NCBI GenBank assembly: GCA_032355985.1
Contig: JAUKVZ010000002.1
Location: forward strand, 372,001-436,000
Length of the DNA stretch: 64,000 nucleotides
From: Sarcodiotheca gaudichaudii
Lineage: Eukaryota; Rhodophyta; Florideophyceae; Gigartinales; Solieriaceae
Direction: 5' to 3'
Below the pieces are notes generated by a model that was not told where the DNA came from, did no database searches, and saw only the letters and a program-made list of their open reading frames with translations. The position numbers and the translations under genes are program-made. Below, piece by piece: positions 1-8,012 of this stretch (the stretch's first letter is position 1; each line of letters opens with the position of its first letter).

Positions 1-1063
1 CAAGCAGATCCGTCTTCTCGAACTGATCTTCCAGAAGGCTCTCAAGATCGACGCCGGGATCGATGCGCGAGACTCCCGCAGAAAACGAGCTGTCCGGCTG
101 TTTGAGCACGCATGGCAAACCCAGCGAGCGAATCCCACCCCTCGCATTCTCCTTCGAAAGGATGAGCGTTCGCGGCGTCGCGACGCGATGACGAGCCAGC
201 GTCTCTGCAAGAAAAACCTTGTTCGTACAACGCATAATCGAACGCGGATCATCGATGACAAACATGCCCTCTGCCTGTGCGCGTCGGGCGAAACGATATG
301 TGTGATGATTGACGGCCGTCGTCTCGCGGATAAACAGCGCGTCATACTCCGCGATGCGGCCGTACGCATCTTTCTCGATCAGATCACAACCAATACCCAC
401 AAGCTCGCCCGCAGCGATGAACTTGCGAATCGCCTCGGCGTTGGAAGGGGGCATCGAATCGCTCGGATCGACGAGTATCGCAAGGTCGAACTTCGTGGCC
501 GGCGCTGCCTTCTGCTGGCGCGGCGCCCTCTTGAGATACCGCTCGGCCTGCTCCACGATGAACGGTCGATGCGATTCCGGCGTCTCGCCGAGTCCAATGA
601 CGCGCACGCCCTGGAGAGCCCATCGGCCATTCCTGACGAATCGAGCGCGAAGCATCGGCGCCGGGAATGCATTGAAGAGCGCCAGCGCAAGGCGATCATG
701 CCCTGCCGCAAGATTGTGCCCGAAGTACACGCTGAGTTCGAACTCATCCGATTTAATGCGCTTCAGATTGGACTGAATCAGATCATCCAGATCCTGGGAC
801 ACGAGTTTGATCACCGGCGCCAGCCGCAGATCCTGAATCGCCGAAACGGATGGAAGCGGCCGATGGCCACGCGCCTCAGCGAGGAGCGACACGTAGTATC
901 CGGCCGCCTGGTACTTGAAGGAGCGACACAGATTGAACACCTTGCGACCGGATCCCTGCGCGTACTCGGGCTCCGAGAGATAGGCGTACGACGACACAAC
1001 ATCAGCGCCGGGAATCTCCAGAGGCCATCGCTTCGGCGAATCAACAACGAGGAGCGGCTTCAT
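1..1063 (-). CDS. RimK-like ATP-grasp ligase with RLAN N-terminal domain (3' end outside window)
   Basis: The minus-strand frame opens at the ATG at 1063 and runs without a stop off the left edge, so about 354 N-terminal residues are visible. The first ~150 residues carry the RLAN (RimK-like ATP-grasp N-terminal) signature: a start of type MKPLLVVDSP, then 'FNLCRSFKYQAAGYYVSLLAEARGH'-like sequence (residues ~43-67) and 'SVYFGHNL'. From about residue 190 a RimK-type ATP-grasp domain follows ('AILVDPSDSMPPSN', 'LFIRETT', 'IDDPRSIMRCTNKVFLAE', 'LPCVLKQPDSSFSAGV'). ATP-grasp enzymes of this type join a carboxylate to an amine using ATP; the substrate here is unknown. Its ATG overlaps the TGA of the upstream peptidase gene (ATGA), so the two are translationally coupled. 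The pairing of RLAN-RimK with a C39-like peptidase is a recurrent arrangement as I recall it; a role in peptide or amino-acid ligation is inference. Confidence 0.85.
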   Translation of the reverse strand, partial: MKPLLVVDSPKRWPLEIPGADVVSSYAYLSEPEYAQGSGRKVFNLCRSFKYQAAGYYVSLLAEARGHRPLPSVSAIQDLRLAPVIKLVSQDLDDLIQSNLKRIKSDEFELSVYFGHNLAAGHDRLALALFNAFPAPMLRARFVRNGRWALQGVRVIGLGETPESHRPFIVEQAERYLKRAPRQQKAAPATKFDLAILVDPSDSMPPSNAEAIRKFIAAGELVGIGCDLIEKDAYGRIAEYDALFIRETTAVNHHTYRFARRAQAEGMFVIDDPRSIMRCTNKVFLAETLARHRVATPRTLILSKENARGGIRSLGLPCVLKQPDSSFSAGVSRIDPGVDLESLLEDQFEKTDLL

Positions 1064-1893
1064 ACCGATTCGCGCTCCGGCGCCGGCTCGATCACGAGCA
1101 GGTTGGCGTCATACGTCAGCACGCCGAGCATAATTGCGGGCACGAGGCGCGACATCGGCACAGCGTAGCGCTGGCTCTCAAAGCCCGGGTTGTCCGCAAG
1201 CGGATCGGCGATCGTGACGCGCCGGCCATTTGATTCGTAGCCGTGAAGAATGACAAAGTGGCCGGCGGGCTCACCGCGTATGTCGTCGTAGTCATCATTG
1301 GGGCCAAACTCTCGCGCACATCGATACAAGTACGTCGCACTGAGCCCGGTCAGCACCGGCTTCCCTGCGCGGATGAAACCGGCGATGAGGCAACTGGTCA
1401 GATCTCGAAACCGGATCGCGCCGCCGAACCTGAGGAACTCGAGGTACGACTCCGTTGCGACTTGAAAGCGCGGATCATCGATGCGCTTCTGCTTCGCCTG
1501 CGACGCCAGTCGCTCGCTCAGGCGCCCCGGATCCGCATCTCCGAAAGCGCCGGTCGTTTCATTCTGAAACCACGTCGGATCAAACACTTGAAGATTAAAT
1601 GTGTCCAGCGTGGCGCGATAGCCTCTCCGAAGCGCATCGATCCCGAGCATGACCGCGAGAGTTCCTCGGCCAGCGCCGCTGGCATCCAGCGAACGGACAG
1701 AGTCAATGACACAGTCAAGCTCCACCTCATCATGCCAGTATCGATAGACGGCATGCAGGCATGTCGGCCCGCATGTTTCATCATTCGGCTGCGGCAGGAT
1801 CTTCAGCGGAAGGAGATGGCTCGGACCGGATTCCCGACGAGCGGCGTCCTTGTCGTGTTGAGGCCCTGAAGATGACGCACGGGTGTGACCCAC
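1060..1893 (-). CDS. C39-like papain-fold cysteine peptidase
   Basis: The protein has the peptidase_C39-like layout: an oxyanion Gln and catalytic Cys in 'LPQPNDETCGPTC' near the N-terminus, and a late His in 'GEPAGHFVILHGY' followed by Asp in 'VTIADPLADNPG', a complete Cys-His-Asp triad. There is no ABC transporter domain, so it is a stand-alone soluble peptidase rather than a bacteriocin exporter. I chose the GTG at 1893 because GAGG lies 7 bases before it; an in-frame TTG at 1959 would add 22 residues but has no SD. Its stop overlaps the start of the RLAN-RimK ligase by 4 bases. The pair could process and extend a common peptide or protein substrate; this is inference. The start is uncertain, the family call is firm. 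Confidence 0.78.
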   Translation of the reverse strand: MGHTRASSSGPQHDKDAARRESGPSHLLPLKILPQPNDETCGPTCLHAVYRYWHDEVELDCVIDSVRSLDASGAGRGTLAVMLGIDALRRGYRATLDTFNLQVFDPTWFQNETTGAFGDADPGRLSERLASQAKQKRIDDPRFQVATESYLEFLRFGGAIRFRDLTSCLIAGFIRAGKPVLTGLSATYLYRCAREFGPNDDYDDIRGEPAGHFVILHGYESNGRRVTIADPLADNPGFESQRYAVPMSRLVPAIMLGVLTYDANLLVIEPAPERESV

Positions 1894-2057
1894 ACTCGAA
1901 ACCTCGGCGTGCAGCTGCCGGATCAGGCCGACATGCCGACGGGCGAATACTATGCCCAAGTCAGGTGCGGCGGCGGCGTTCGCCTCCCAACTTGAAAAAG
2001 CTCGCCCGCCCGCTTCACTCCAGAAGCCCGGCAGGCGCTATGGGAAGGTGTCCTGAC

Positions 2058-3176
2058 GTGACAGCCGAGACGAACGAGTCGGCAGTGCGCATCGCCGGAC
2101 AAGCGCTGGTCTTCTTTGCTTTCGATATCGGGTTTCAGGTGGATCTGGATGCGGCCGAGCCCCTTGTGCGCGAAGCCACGAGGCAGCGCGTCGTACGGGT
2201 TCGCCGTCCTGCCCCGGTCTGGTTCGACTACAGCCCCCCACCGCTGCGGCTGCGCGTCGACGGCGCCTCGATCGACGTTGGCGGCCGCCCGACCGAGACG
2301 TCGGCTGAGATGCTGATCTACGACTTCGGCGCCGCCCTCCTCACCTACCGGCTGCCACTGCCCGAAACGCTGGAGGGCGTCCGGGCGCTGAGCTGCGATC
2401 TGTATGACCATGCGGCGCTGGAGCGCGACGCCCGGCAACGCGCCCAGCAGGCGCTCGACACCATTCGGCCGGCGGTCGAGCGAGCGCGCCTCGCTGAGGC
2501 ATCTGAAGACTACGTCGTCTTCGCGATCACATCGTGGAACGATGGCCAGCAACCCGCCGACATCCTCGATCGGCATCGACACATGCTGGCCGGCGCGATC
2601 GAAGCCGATTGCGTGGAACTCTCCGCCGAGCAGGCGCGCCGTTCGACCGATGGCGTGCTGTCCTACTCAACATCAGATCTGTCGATCATCGACTGGAACT
2701 CGGCGATTCTGTTTGATTCAGAGCCTGAAGATCTGATCTCTGTGCTTCAGCACGCCAACATCGAGTTGCTCGAACTGCGCGTGCTCGATCAGGAGCTTGA
2801 TGAGATTCTCGACACCGCCGATGAAACACTCGCAGCGCTGACACGAAGTCGCTTCTGGCCCGCCTTCGCATCGGCCGGCATGTTGCGCCGATTCGCATCC
2901 GTACAGACCGACGCCGCGGTGATGTTTGAGGGTGTGAACAACGCAATCAAACTGCTCGGCAATCAGTATCTCGCTCGCGTTTATCGACTCAGCGCCGCAC
3001 GGCTGGATCTTCCGGCGTGGAACGCAAGTGTGCAGCGCAAACTCGAAGCGACTGAAAGCCTCTATTCCAAGATGTCGGATTCGACATCAACGAAACGCCT
3101 GGAAGTCCTCGAGTGGGTCATCATCATTCTGATCGCCGTGTCCATCGCACTGCCTTTTACGCCCTGGTATCACTAG
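2058..3176 (+). CDS. RMD1/Sif2-like (DUF155) C-terminally membrane-anchored protein
   Basis: The likely start is GTG 2058, with GGGAAGG 8 bases upstream, giving 372 residues. The open frame reaches back to 1761, but that part overlaps the divergent peptidase region and looks non-coding. Hallmarks of DUF155 proteins are visible: 'IYDFGAALLTYRLPLP', 'LSIIDWNSAILFDSEPEDL', 'LLELRVLDQELDEILD', and a C-terminal 'LEWVIIILIAVSIALPF' transmembrane segment (residues ~350-368). Eukaryotic relatives (RMND1, Sif2, Rmd1) are membrane-bound and linked to mitochondrial translation or meiosis; bacterial members have no settled function. The protein is expected to lie in the cytoplasm with a C-terminal inner-membrane anchor. 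Confidence 0.72.
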   Translation: MTAETNESAVRIAGQALVFFAFDIGFQVDLDAAEPLVREATRQRVVRVRRPAPVWFDYSPPPLRLRVDGASIDVGGRPTETSAEMLIYDFGAALLTYRLPLPETLEGVRALSCDLYDHAALERDARQRAQQALDTIRPAVERARLAEASEDYVVFAITSWNDGQQPADILDRHRHMLAGAIEADCVELSAEQARRSTDGVLSYSTSDLSIIDWNSAILFDSEPEDLISVLQHANIELLELRVLDQELDEILDTADETLAALTRSRFWPAFASAGMLRRFASVQTDAAVMFEGVNNAIKLLGNQYLARVYRLSAARLDLPAWNASVQRKLEATESLYSKMSDSTSTKRLEVLEWVIIILIAVSIALPFTPWYH

Positions 3177-3353
3177 GAACGCGCGTTCAAGAAAATCTGG
3201 AGACACCGAACAAGCGCGCCTACAATGTCTCACTGGGCCGCCTCTCGCACTGAGTGATCGCCGGCCCCCGATCGAGCTGCCCAGATGCGCCGATCACGAC
3301 CTGAGAACGAGACTTCAACACCGTGTCTCATGACTTCAGGAAGGACGCACACT

Positions 3354-3845
3354 ATGAAGACAACGAAGACAACAAGTGCTTTTCTCGCGATGGCCGGGGC
3401 TTCACTGATGACGCTCTCGGCGTGCGGCGATGAATCGAGCACATCAACTGATGACGCAGCGCCGGTCAGCGCCAGTGATGTGGCTGCCCAGACCTCGGAT
3501 GCCGCGGACACGGCAAAGCAGTTTGCCTCTTCGCAGATGACCGAGTTCAAGCAGACCATGCGCGATCAGCTCGATGCCATGGATGAAACCATCGATGAGT
3601 TTGCCGCCAAAGTCAGCGAGATGTCCGGAACCATGAAGACGCAGGCCGAAGCTGCACTTGATGATCTTCGCGAGAAGCGCGACGCCTTCGCGAAGCAACT
3701 CGATGACGCCCAGGCCGACTCGGCCGAGGCATGGCAGGATGTGAAGTCCGGTCTGAGTGACGCATGGAACGATCTGAAGTCGGCCGCGAGTTCAGCCGCC
3801 GATCGATTCGGCGATGGCGCCGATCCGACAGGCGCCTCCGGCTGA
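3354..3845 (+). CDS. Helical lipoprotein, sll1863-like
   Basis: Start ATG 3354 has CAGGAAGGA 10-15 bases upstream. The N-terminus is a lipoprotein signal peptide with lipobox L-S-A-C at about residues 20-23. The remaining ~140 residues are Asp/Glu/Lys/Ala-rich amphipathic helix, with 'AWQDVKSGLSDAWNDLKSAAS' resembling the repeated W-x-D-[LV]-K pattern of sll1863-type stress-response proteins. It probably sits on a membrane as a coiled coil. The next gene (3904-4125) is a short soluble protein of similar composition, 58 bases downstream, so the two are likely co-transcribed. The function is unknown and the family assignment rests on composition and the W-D-L-K pattern only. Confidence 0.68.
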   Translation: MKTTKTTSAFLAMAGASLMTLSACGDESSTSTDDAAPVSASDVAAQTSDAADTAKQFASSQMTEFKQTMRDQLDAMDETIDEFAAKVSEMSGTMKTQAEAALDDLREKRDAFAKQLDDAQADSAEAWQDVKSGLSDAWNDLKSAASSAADRFGDGADPTGASG

Positions 3846-3903
3846 TCAGACGGGTTTCCACTGAGTTCACAATGCATCTCTCAATGCAGAAAGGAAGTGC
3901 GCG

Positions 3904-4125
3904 ATGAGTGCGCAGACAGAGGAACTGAAAGATCGTGTGATGGCCAAACGCCGTCGCATGGAGGCGAAGATTCTTGATCTCAAGGCGGACGCCTCCGAAG
4001 CGTCACGCAAGCGCGCCGAAGCCATGCAGCGCGAACTCAGCGACATCGTCGACAATGTGAGTGATGGATTCGAAAATCTCTCTGAAGAGGCGACCGAGAA
4101 GCTCAATCAGTGGCTCAAAGCGTAG
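3904..4125 (+). CDS. Small charged helical protein
   Basis: This 73-residue protein has AAAGGAAG before the ATG at good spacing. It is almost entirely predicted helix ('EELKDRVMAKRRRMEAK', 'EATEKLNQWLKA'), highly charged, with no signal peptide and no cysteine. Composition matches the preceding lipoprotein, suggesting a two-protein unit, one part membrane-anchored and one soluble. No enzymatic motif is visible. The function is not recognised. Confidence 0.65.
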   Translation: MSAQTEELKDRVMAKRRRMEAKILDLKADASEASRKRAEAMQRELSDIVDNVSDGFENLSEEATEKLNQWLKA

Positions 4126-4175
4126 ACGGTCGCGTAGAGCCCGGTGAACTCGGGAGGGCAGCGCTCGCCGTGGCG

Positions 4176-4206
4176 TTGGCACTCGAATCACGTCTTCATA
4201 TAGACT
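4176..4206 (+). promoter_or_regulatory. Candidate promoter of the Ser/Thr kinase gene (leaderless)
   Basis: TTGGCA (4176-4181) and TAGACT (4201-4206) are separated by 19 bases, longer than ideal. The -10 box ends only 6 bases before the GTG start at 4213, and no SD sequence precedes the start, so the transcript may begin at or next to the start codon. Confidence 0.4.
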
Positions 4207-4212
4207 GGCCGA

Positions 4213-6855
4213 GTGAATACCCCGCCTGAGTCGATCGGCACATACACCATCTCGCGCGAGCTTGGGCGCGGCGGGATGGGCATCGTTTATCTCGGCCGCG
4301 ACACCCGCCTGGATCGCGACATCGCCATCAAGGCGATACCTGAGCAGTTGGCTCTGGATCCGGATCGACTCGCCCGATTTGAACGCGAAGCCAGGACGCT
4401 CGCGCAGCTCAATCATCCCAACATCGCCGGGATCTACGGCGTCGAGGAGCACGACGGCGCTCGGTATCTCGTGCTTGAGTACGTCGAGGGCGAGACACTG
4501 GCGGAGCGCCTCGATCGTGGGCCGCTTCCCATCGATGAGGCAATCGAGATCGCCACGCAGATTGCGGCGGGGCTCGAGGAAGCGCACGAAGCAGGCATCG
4601 TCCATCGAGATCTCAAGCCGGGAAATGTGATCGTAACCCCCGAAGGCCGCGCCAAGGTCCTGGACTTCGGCCTTGCGCGCATGGATGAGGCCACATCATC
4701 AACCGGCGCAGTCAGCGAAAACCCGACAATCACATCACCCGCCATGCATTCGCCAACCGTTCCCGGCGTCATTCTGGGCACAGCGGCATACATGTCGCCG
4801 GAGCAGGCGCGCGGCCGGCGCGTGGATCGACGGACGGATGTCTGGTCATTCGGCGTGATTCTGTATGAGATGCTCGCCGGCGCCAGTCCGTTTGTCGGCG
4901 AAACGGTGTCCGATTCGATCGGCGCCGTGCTTCACAAGAATATAGACCTGACACTGCTGCCCGACGGCACTCCATCAGGCGTGCGCCGAGCGCTTCAGCG
5001 ATGTGTCGAGCGCGACAAGTCCCTTCGATTTCGAGATATCGGCGATGTGCGCGTCGAACTGCTGCGCGCCTCTGGTGAATCAGTCGATGTCGGACGCGCG
5101 CCAGCGCCTGGTGGAACACGCTCCATATGGTTGATTGCGATCGTCCTGGCGATCATCTCGAGCGTCAGCGTCTGGTTCATCGCTCAAGCGATTCGTCCAG
5201 AGCCTGTGGCGGCCGTGCGCAAGTTCGATGTCGTGACCGCGGCCAGCGGGAACTCACTCGTCGACGCCGGGCCGAAGATCTCCCCGGACGGCAGCATGAT
5301 TGCGTATACAGAGGACGATCAAATCCTGGTGCGCAATCTGGGATCATTCGAATCACGTATGCTTCTCGAACCCTCAAGTGTGGAGAACATCTTCTGGTCG
5401 CCGGACAGCGCATGGATCGGGTTTTACGACCATCATGCTATTTATAAGGTCGCGCTCGCGGGCGGAGCTTCAATTCGACTCACCGCCGAACCGTTGGATC
5501 TGTCCGTAGTGGCAGGCGGTGGATGGACGAATGATGATCGGATCTTCTTTTCAGACGATGAAAAGGGAATCATGGTGGTCTCAGCGCTCGGTGGAGACGC
5601 CAGAGTGGTCCTGCCAATCGATGAAAGCACGACGATCGACTACCACGATGTTTCGGTTATCCCGAATACAGGCGCGGCGTTGTTCTATGAACATCGCCGC
5701 GACTTGTCATTCGTGCTCATCGCTCTCGAAGGCGAACGGAAGGTAGAAGTCATGCCGCCGGACGAGTCATTCCCCACAACTCCGGTGTACTCACCGACCG
5801 GCCACCTGCTCTTTTCGAGAGGACCGACCGCGCGGTCGATCTGGGCGGTCAAGTTCGACGCCGAGAATCTCAAGTGCGCAGGCGAGCCTTTCCTGGTCGC
5901 GACAAACGCGACGCATGCTTCGGCGTCATCAGACGGGTCCATGGCGATGTTGCGCGGCGGCTTTACGCCATCCGGCGGCCTGACATGGGTAACACGCGAA
6001 GGCGACACTATGCCAATCGAAGGCGAGTTCGACAGCGTGTTCGGCCCCTTGCTGAGCCCTGACGGCAAACAGCTCGCGTATTCACGAGGCGAGCCCTCAC
6101 GGATGGATGTCTGGGTGAGAGACCTGGAGCGTGGCGTAGACAGTCGCATCACATTTCTTGAGGGCATGGTGGCGCCGCGCGCCTGGTCGGAGGATGGCAC
6201 GGAAATCGTCATCAACCAATACCTGCCTGAGAGCGGCGTGATGGTTCGCTCCTACTTCCAGGCGACGGATGGCACAGGTGAGACGCGACCATCCATTGAC
6301 ACGATGGTGCTGGCGATCGACAAGTCGTGGCAGATGGCCGTTGTCACGGATGGTGGCTTGGGCGCCGATTCGGATCTGTTCACCATCAACCTGGAAAACG
6401 CGTCAGAACGCTCGAAGATCGTCTCAGCGCGGTTTGATATCAGGAGCGTCTCGCTCAATCCTCAGGGCGACTTGATGCTATTTGTCTCTTCCAGATCCGG
6501 CGAGTCACAAGTTTTCTGCACGCGCTTTCCGAGTGGCGAGGGTCGGTGGCAAGTCTCAACCAATGGCGGCCGGCGACCGAGCTGGGCAGCTGATGGAAAG
6601 AGCGTCTACTTCCAGGGCGTTGAGGACGACGAGGCCCTGTATGAGGTCGATGTGGAGGTCGAACCCTCGATACGGTTTGGCGTCCCGTCCCGGATCATCG
6701 ATGGAACGAAGTCCGGCATCACGCTCGATGCCGGCTGGTCAGTGACGAGCGACGGTCAGCGGGTCGTGGCGCCGATCGAGTCGGAAGAACAGACTGAAGA
6801 TCGAGCGTCGATCGCCATCATCCAGAACTGGATCATGGAGCATCAGCGCAACTAG
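4213..6855 (+). CDS. PknB-type Ser/Thr protein kinase with TM segment and TolB-like C-terminal domain
   Basis: An 880-residue transmembrane kinase. The cytoplasmic N-terminus is a full Hanks-type kinase: glycine loop 'LGRGGMGIVY' (17-26), catalytic Lys40 in 'IAIKAI', 'VHRDLKPGN' with D133, 'LDFGLAR' with D151, and 'AYMSPEQARG' as the APE segment. A single transmembrane helix lies at about 304-327. The C-terminal ~550 residues are TolB/WD40-like beta-propeller repeats ('PKISPDGSMIAYTED', 'LLSPDGKQLAYSRGEPSRMDVWVRDLERG'), expected to be periplasmic. This architecture is common in Planctomycetes and Acidobacteria and probably senses an extracytoplasmic ligand; the substrate proteins are unknown. 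The start is a GTG without SD but with a -10 box 6 bases upstream. Confidence 0.92.
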   Translation: MNTPPESIGTYTISRELGRGGMGIVYLGRDTRLDRDIAIKAIPEQLALDPDRLARFEREARTLAQLNHPNIAGIYGVEEHDGARYLVLEYVEGETLAERLDRGPLPIDEAIEIATQIAAGLEEAHEAGIVHRDLKPGNVIVTPEGRAKVLDFGLARMDEATSSTGAVSENPTITSPAMHSPTVPGVILGTAAYMSPEQARGRRVDRRTDVWSFGVILYEMLAGASPFVGETVSDSIGAVLHKNIDLTLLPDGTPSGVRRALQRCVERDKSLRFRDIGDVRVELLRASGESVDVGRAPAPGGTRSIWLIAIVLAIISSVSVWFIAQAIRPEPVAAVRKFDVVTAASGNSLVDAGPKISPDGSMIAYTEDDQILVRNLGSFESRMLLEPSSVENIFWSPDSAWIGFYDHHAIYKVALAGGASIRLTAEPLDLSVVAGGGWTNDDRIFFSDDEKGIMVVSALGGDARVVLPIDESTTIDYHDVSVIPNTGAALFYEHRRDLSFVLIALEGERKVEVMPPDESFPTTPVYSPTGHLLFSRGPTARSIWAVKFDAENLKCAGEPFLVATNATHASASSDGSMAMLRGGFTPSGGLTWVTREGDTMPIEGEFDSVFGPLLSPDGKQLAYSRGEPSRMDVWVRDLERGVDSRITFLEGMVAPRAWSEDGTEIVINQYLPESGVMVRSYFQATDGTGETRPSIDTMVLAIDKSWQMAVVTDGGLGADSDLFTINLENASERSKIVSARFDIRSVSLNPQGDLMLFVSSRSGESQVFCTRFPSGEGRWQVSTNGGRRPSWAADGKSVYFQGVEDDEALYEVDVEVEPSIRFGVPSRIIDGTKSGITLDAGWSVTSDGQRVVAPIESEEQTEDRASIAIIQNWIMEHQRN

Positions 6856-6870
6856 CGCGCTCTTCGACTG

Positions 6871-7149
6871 TCAGCGAATGCAGACACGCTCGCGGCTGCT
6901 TCCATCCTCATCGACGGTCAGTCGCTTTCCCGCCAGCCTGCGGCGAAGCGATGAACTCAGCACAAGCACATCCTCATCGTCGATGCTGAAGACCTCATCA
7001 GCGATGCTCGGCGTATCGGCCTGCAGTCGAATATCCTGGGTATCGTCACACTGAAGCCGCACGAGCGTGCCGGGAGGCGCATCGGCGTCGCGCAGCATGT
7101 CCCGAACCCTGGACAGCGCTTTCTTGGTGATCTTGAATTCTGAAGACAT
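6871..7149 (-). CDS. Small protein with A-type (IscA/HesB-like) outline but no conserved Cys triad
   Basis: 92 residues, 15 bases downstream of the methyltransferase stop and likely in the same transcript. The pattern 'ITKKALSRVRDML ... LVRLQCDD ... DEDVLVLSSSLRRRLAGKRLTVDE' follows the spacing of A-type Fe-S carrier proteins (two helices, a beta core, a 'vlVD..S...L.G..iD' segment). The three metal-binding cysteines of IscA are missing: only C34 and C90 remain and they do not fit the C-(x)n-CGC pattern. If it shares the fold, it is a non-cluster-binding relative. It could equally be an unrelated small protein. Confidence 0.6.
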   Translation of the reverse strand: MSSEFKITKKALSRVRDMLRDADAPPGTLVRLQCDDTQDIRLQADTPSIADEVFSIDDEDVLVLSSSLRRRLAGKRLTVDEDGSSRERVCIR

Positions 7150-7164
7150 CGGTGCAGATCGGCA

Positions 7165-7959
7165 TCAGCCGCTCAGATTGAACCCCGATCGCTTTCGCCC
7201 GATGAATGCCTCATAGATGAGTTCCTGGCCGTCCGTCGAAACACGATGGACATAGGACTCGCGGGAGACAAGATCGAGAGCGCCGTCGCTGAGCATCGTC
7301 CTGATCAGCTTCGAGAATCCGGACTGATCCTCAGGATTGAGAAAGTCCTCCTTGATCGTGAACGCAATCCAGCCGCCATCGACAATCTCGTTGTAGGCCG
7401 CGAGGAAAACTTCCGGCGGAATATCGCCGAAGCCGAGCGCGGCGACACACGTAAGACAGTTCGGCCTCAGCTTGGCAAGAAGATCGCGCGCGTCGTCCGG
7501 AAGATTCGTCATGTCACCGACGATGTATTCGTCGTACAGGCCGGGGCGATCTCGATGGGCGGCGTCCCGGGCTTCCTTGTAGATATCGACACCGATGAAG
7601 TTGTCGATTCCGATCTGCTGAAGTTCTTCGGCGACACATCCATTGCCTGCGCCCAGATCCAGAACGGTGAGCGAAGATGGCGACACGTTCTCATCCTTCA
7701 GACCGCGAAACAGCAACTCACGGATCTTGGCCGGCGAAGTGCACTGGAACATGTCGTACACCCAGCGCTCGTAGAGGCCGGGAATCGAATAGACGTCGTC
7801 GTAATCATGAAGACGAATCTTGCGCTCGCCATCCGGCGTCTGAACAATCACCCATTCCTCATCCTGATCAAGACGATCCCCAGGCTTCGGCAACGAAATC
7901 TCCAGCGGTCGATTCAGGGTCGCGGGCGATTTGCGAGTCGTCGCTGTCGGGGTGGGCAC
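7165..7959 (-). CDS. Class I SAM-dependent methyltransferase
   Basis: I chose GTG 7959 because AGGAG lies 8 bases upstream in the coding strand; an upstream in-frame ATG at 8031 has no SD. This gives 264 residues. The Rossmann motifs are clear: motif I 'VLDLGAGNGCVAEEL', the acidic end of beta2 'IGVDIYKEARDAA', and 'YIVGDMTNLPDDA'. The first ~65 residues ('EWVIVQTPDGERKIRLHDYDDVY') are a lead-in found in related proteins of unknown substrate. A palindrome lies 36 bases upstream of the start (7995-8012). The methyl acceptor cannot be named from the sequence. Confidence 0.8.
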   Translation of the reverse strand: MPTPTATTRKSPATLNRPLEISLPKPGDRLDQDEEWVIVQTPDGERKIRLHDYDDVYSIPGLYERWVYDMFQCTSPAKIRELLFRGLKDENVSPSSLTVLDLGAGNGCVAEELQQIGIDNFIGVDIYKEARDAAHRDRPGLYDEYIVGDMTNLPDDARDLLAKLRPNCLTCVAALGFGDIPPEVFLAAYNEIVDGGWIAFTIKEDFLNPEDQSGFSKLIRTMLSDGALDLVSRESYVHRVSTDGQELIYEAFIGRKRSGFNLSG

Positions 7960-7994
7960 GTTTTGATCTCCTGGAGCGATTGTTCGTAATGCGT

Positions 7995-8012
7995 TTGGGT
8001 CCAAGGACCCAA
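7995..8012. promoter_or_regulatory. Palindrome upstream of the methyltransferase
   Basis: TTGGGTCC-AA-GGACCCAA has perfect 8-bp arms around a 2-bp centre, 36 bases upstream of GTG 7959. The 2-base gap is too tight for a good RNA hairpin, so a dimeric repressor or activator site is more likely than a structured leader. No regulator can be assigned. Confidence 0.5.

Noticed and set aside
188-1168. 326-residue plus-strand open frame across the first kilobase
   Set aside because: It lies opposite the RLAN-RimK gene, has Arg/His/Ile-rich composition, no SD and no family features. It is a GC-driven shadow.
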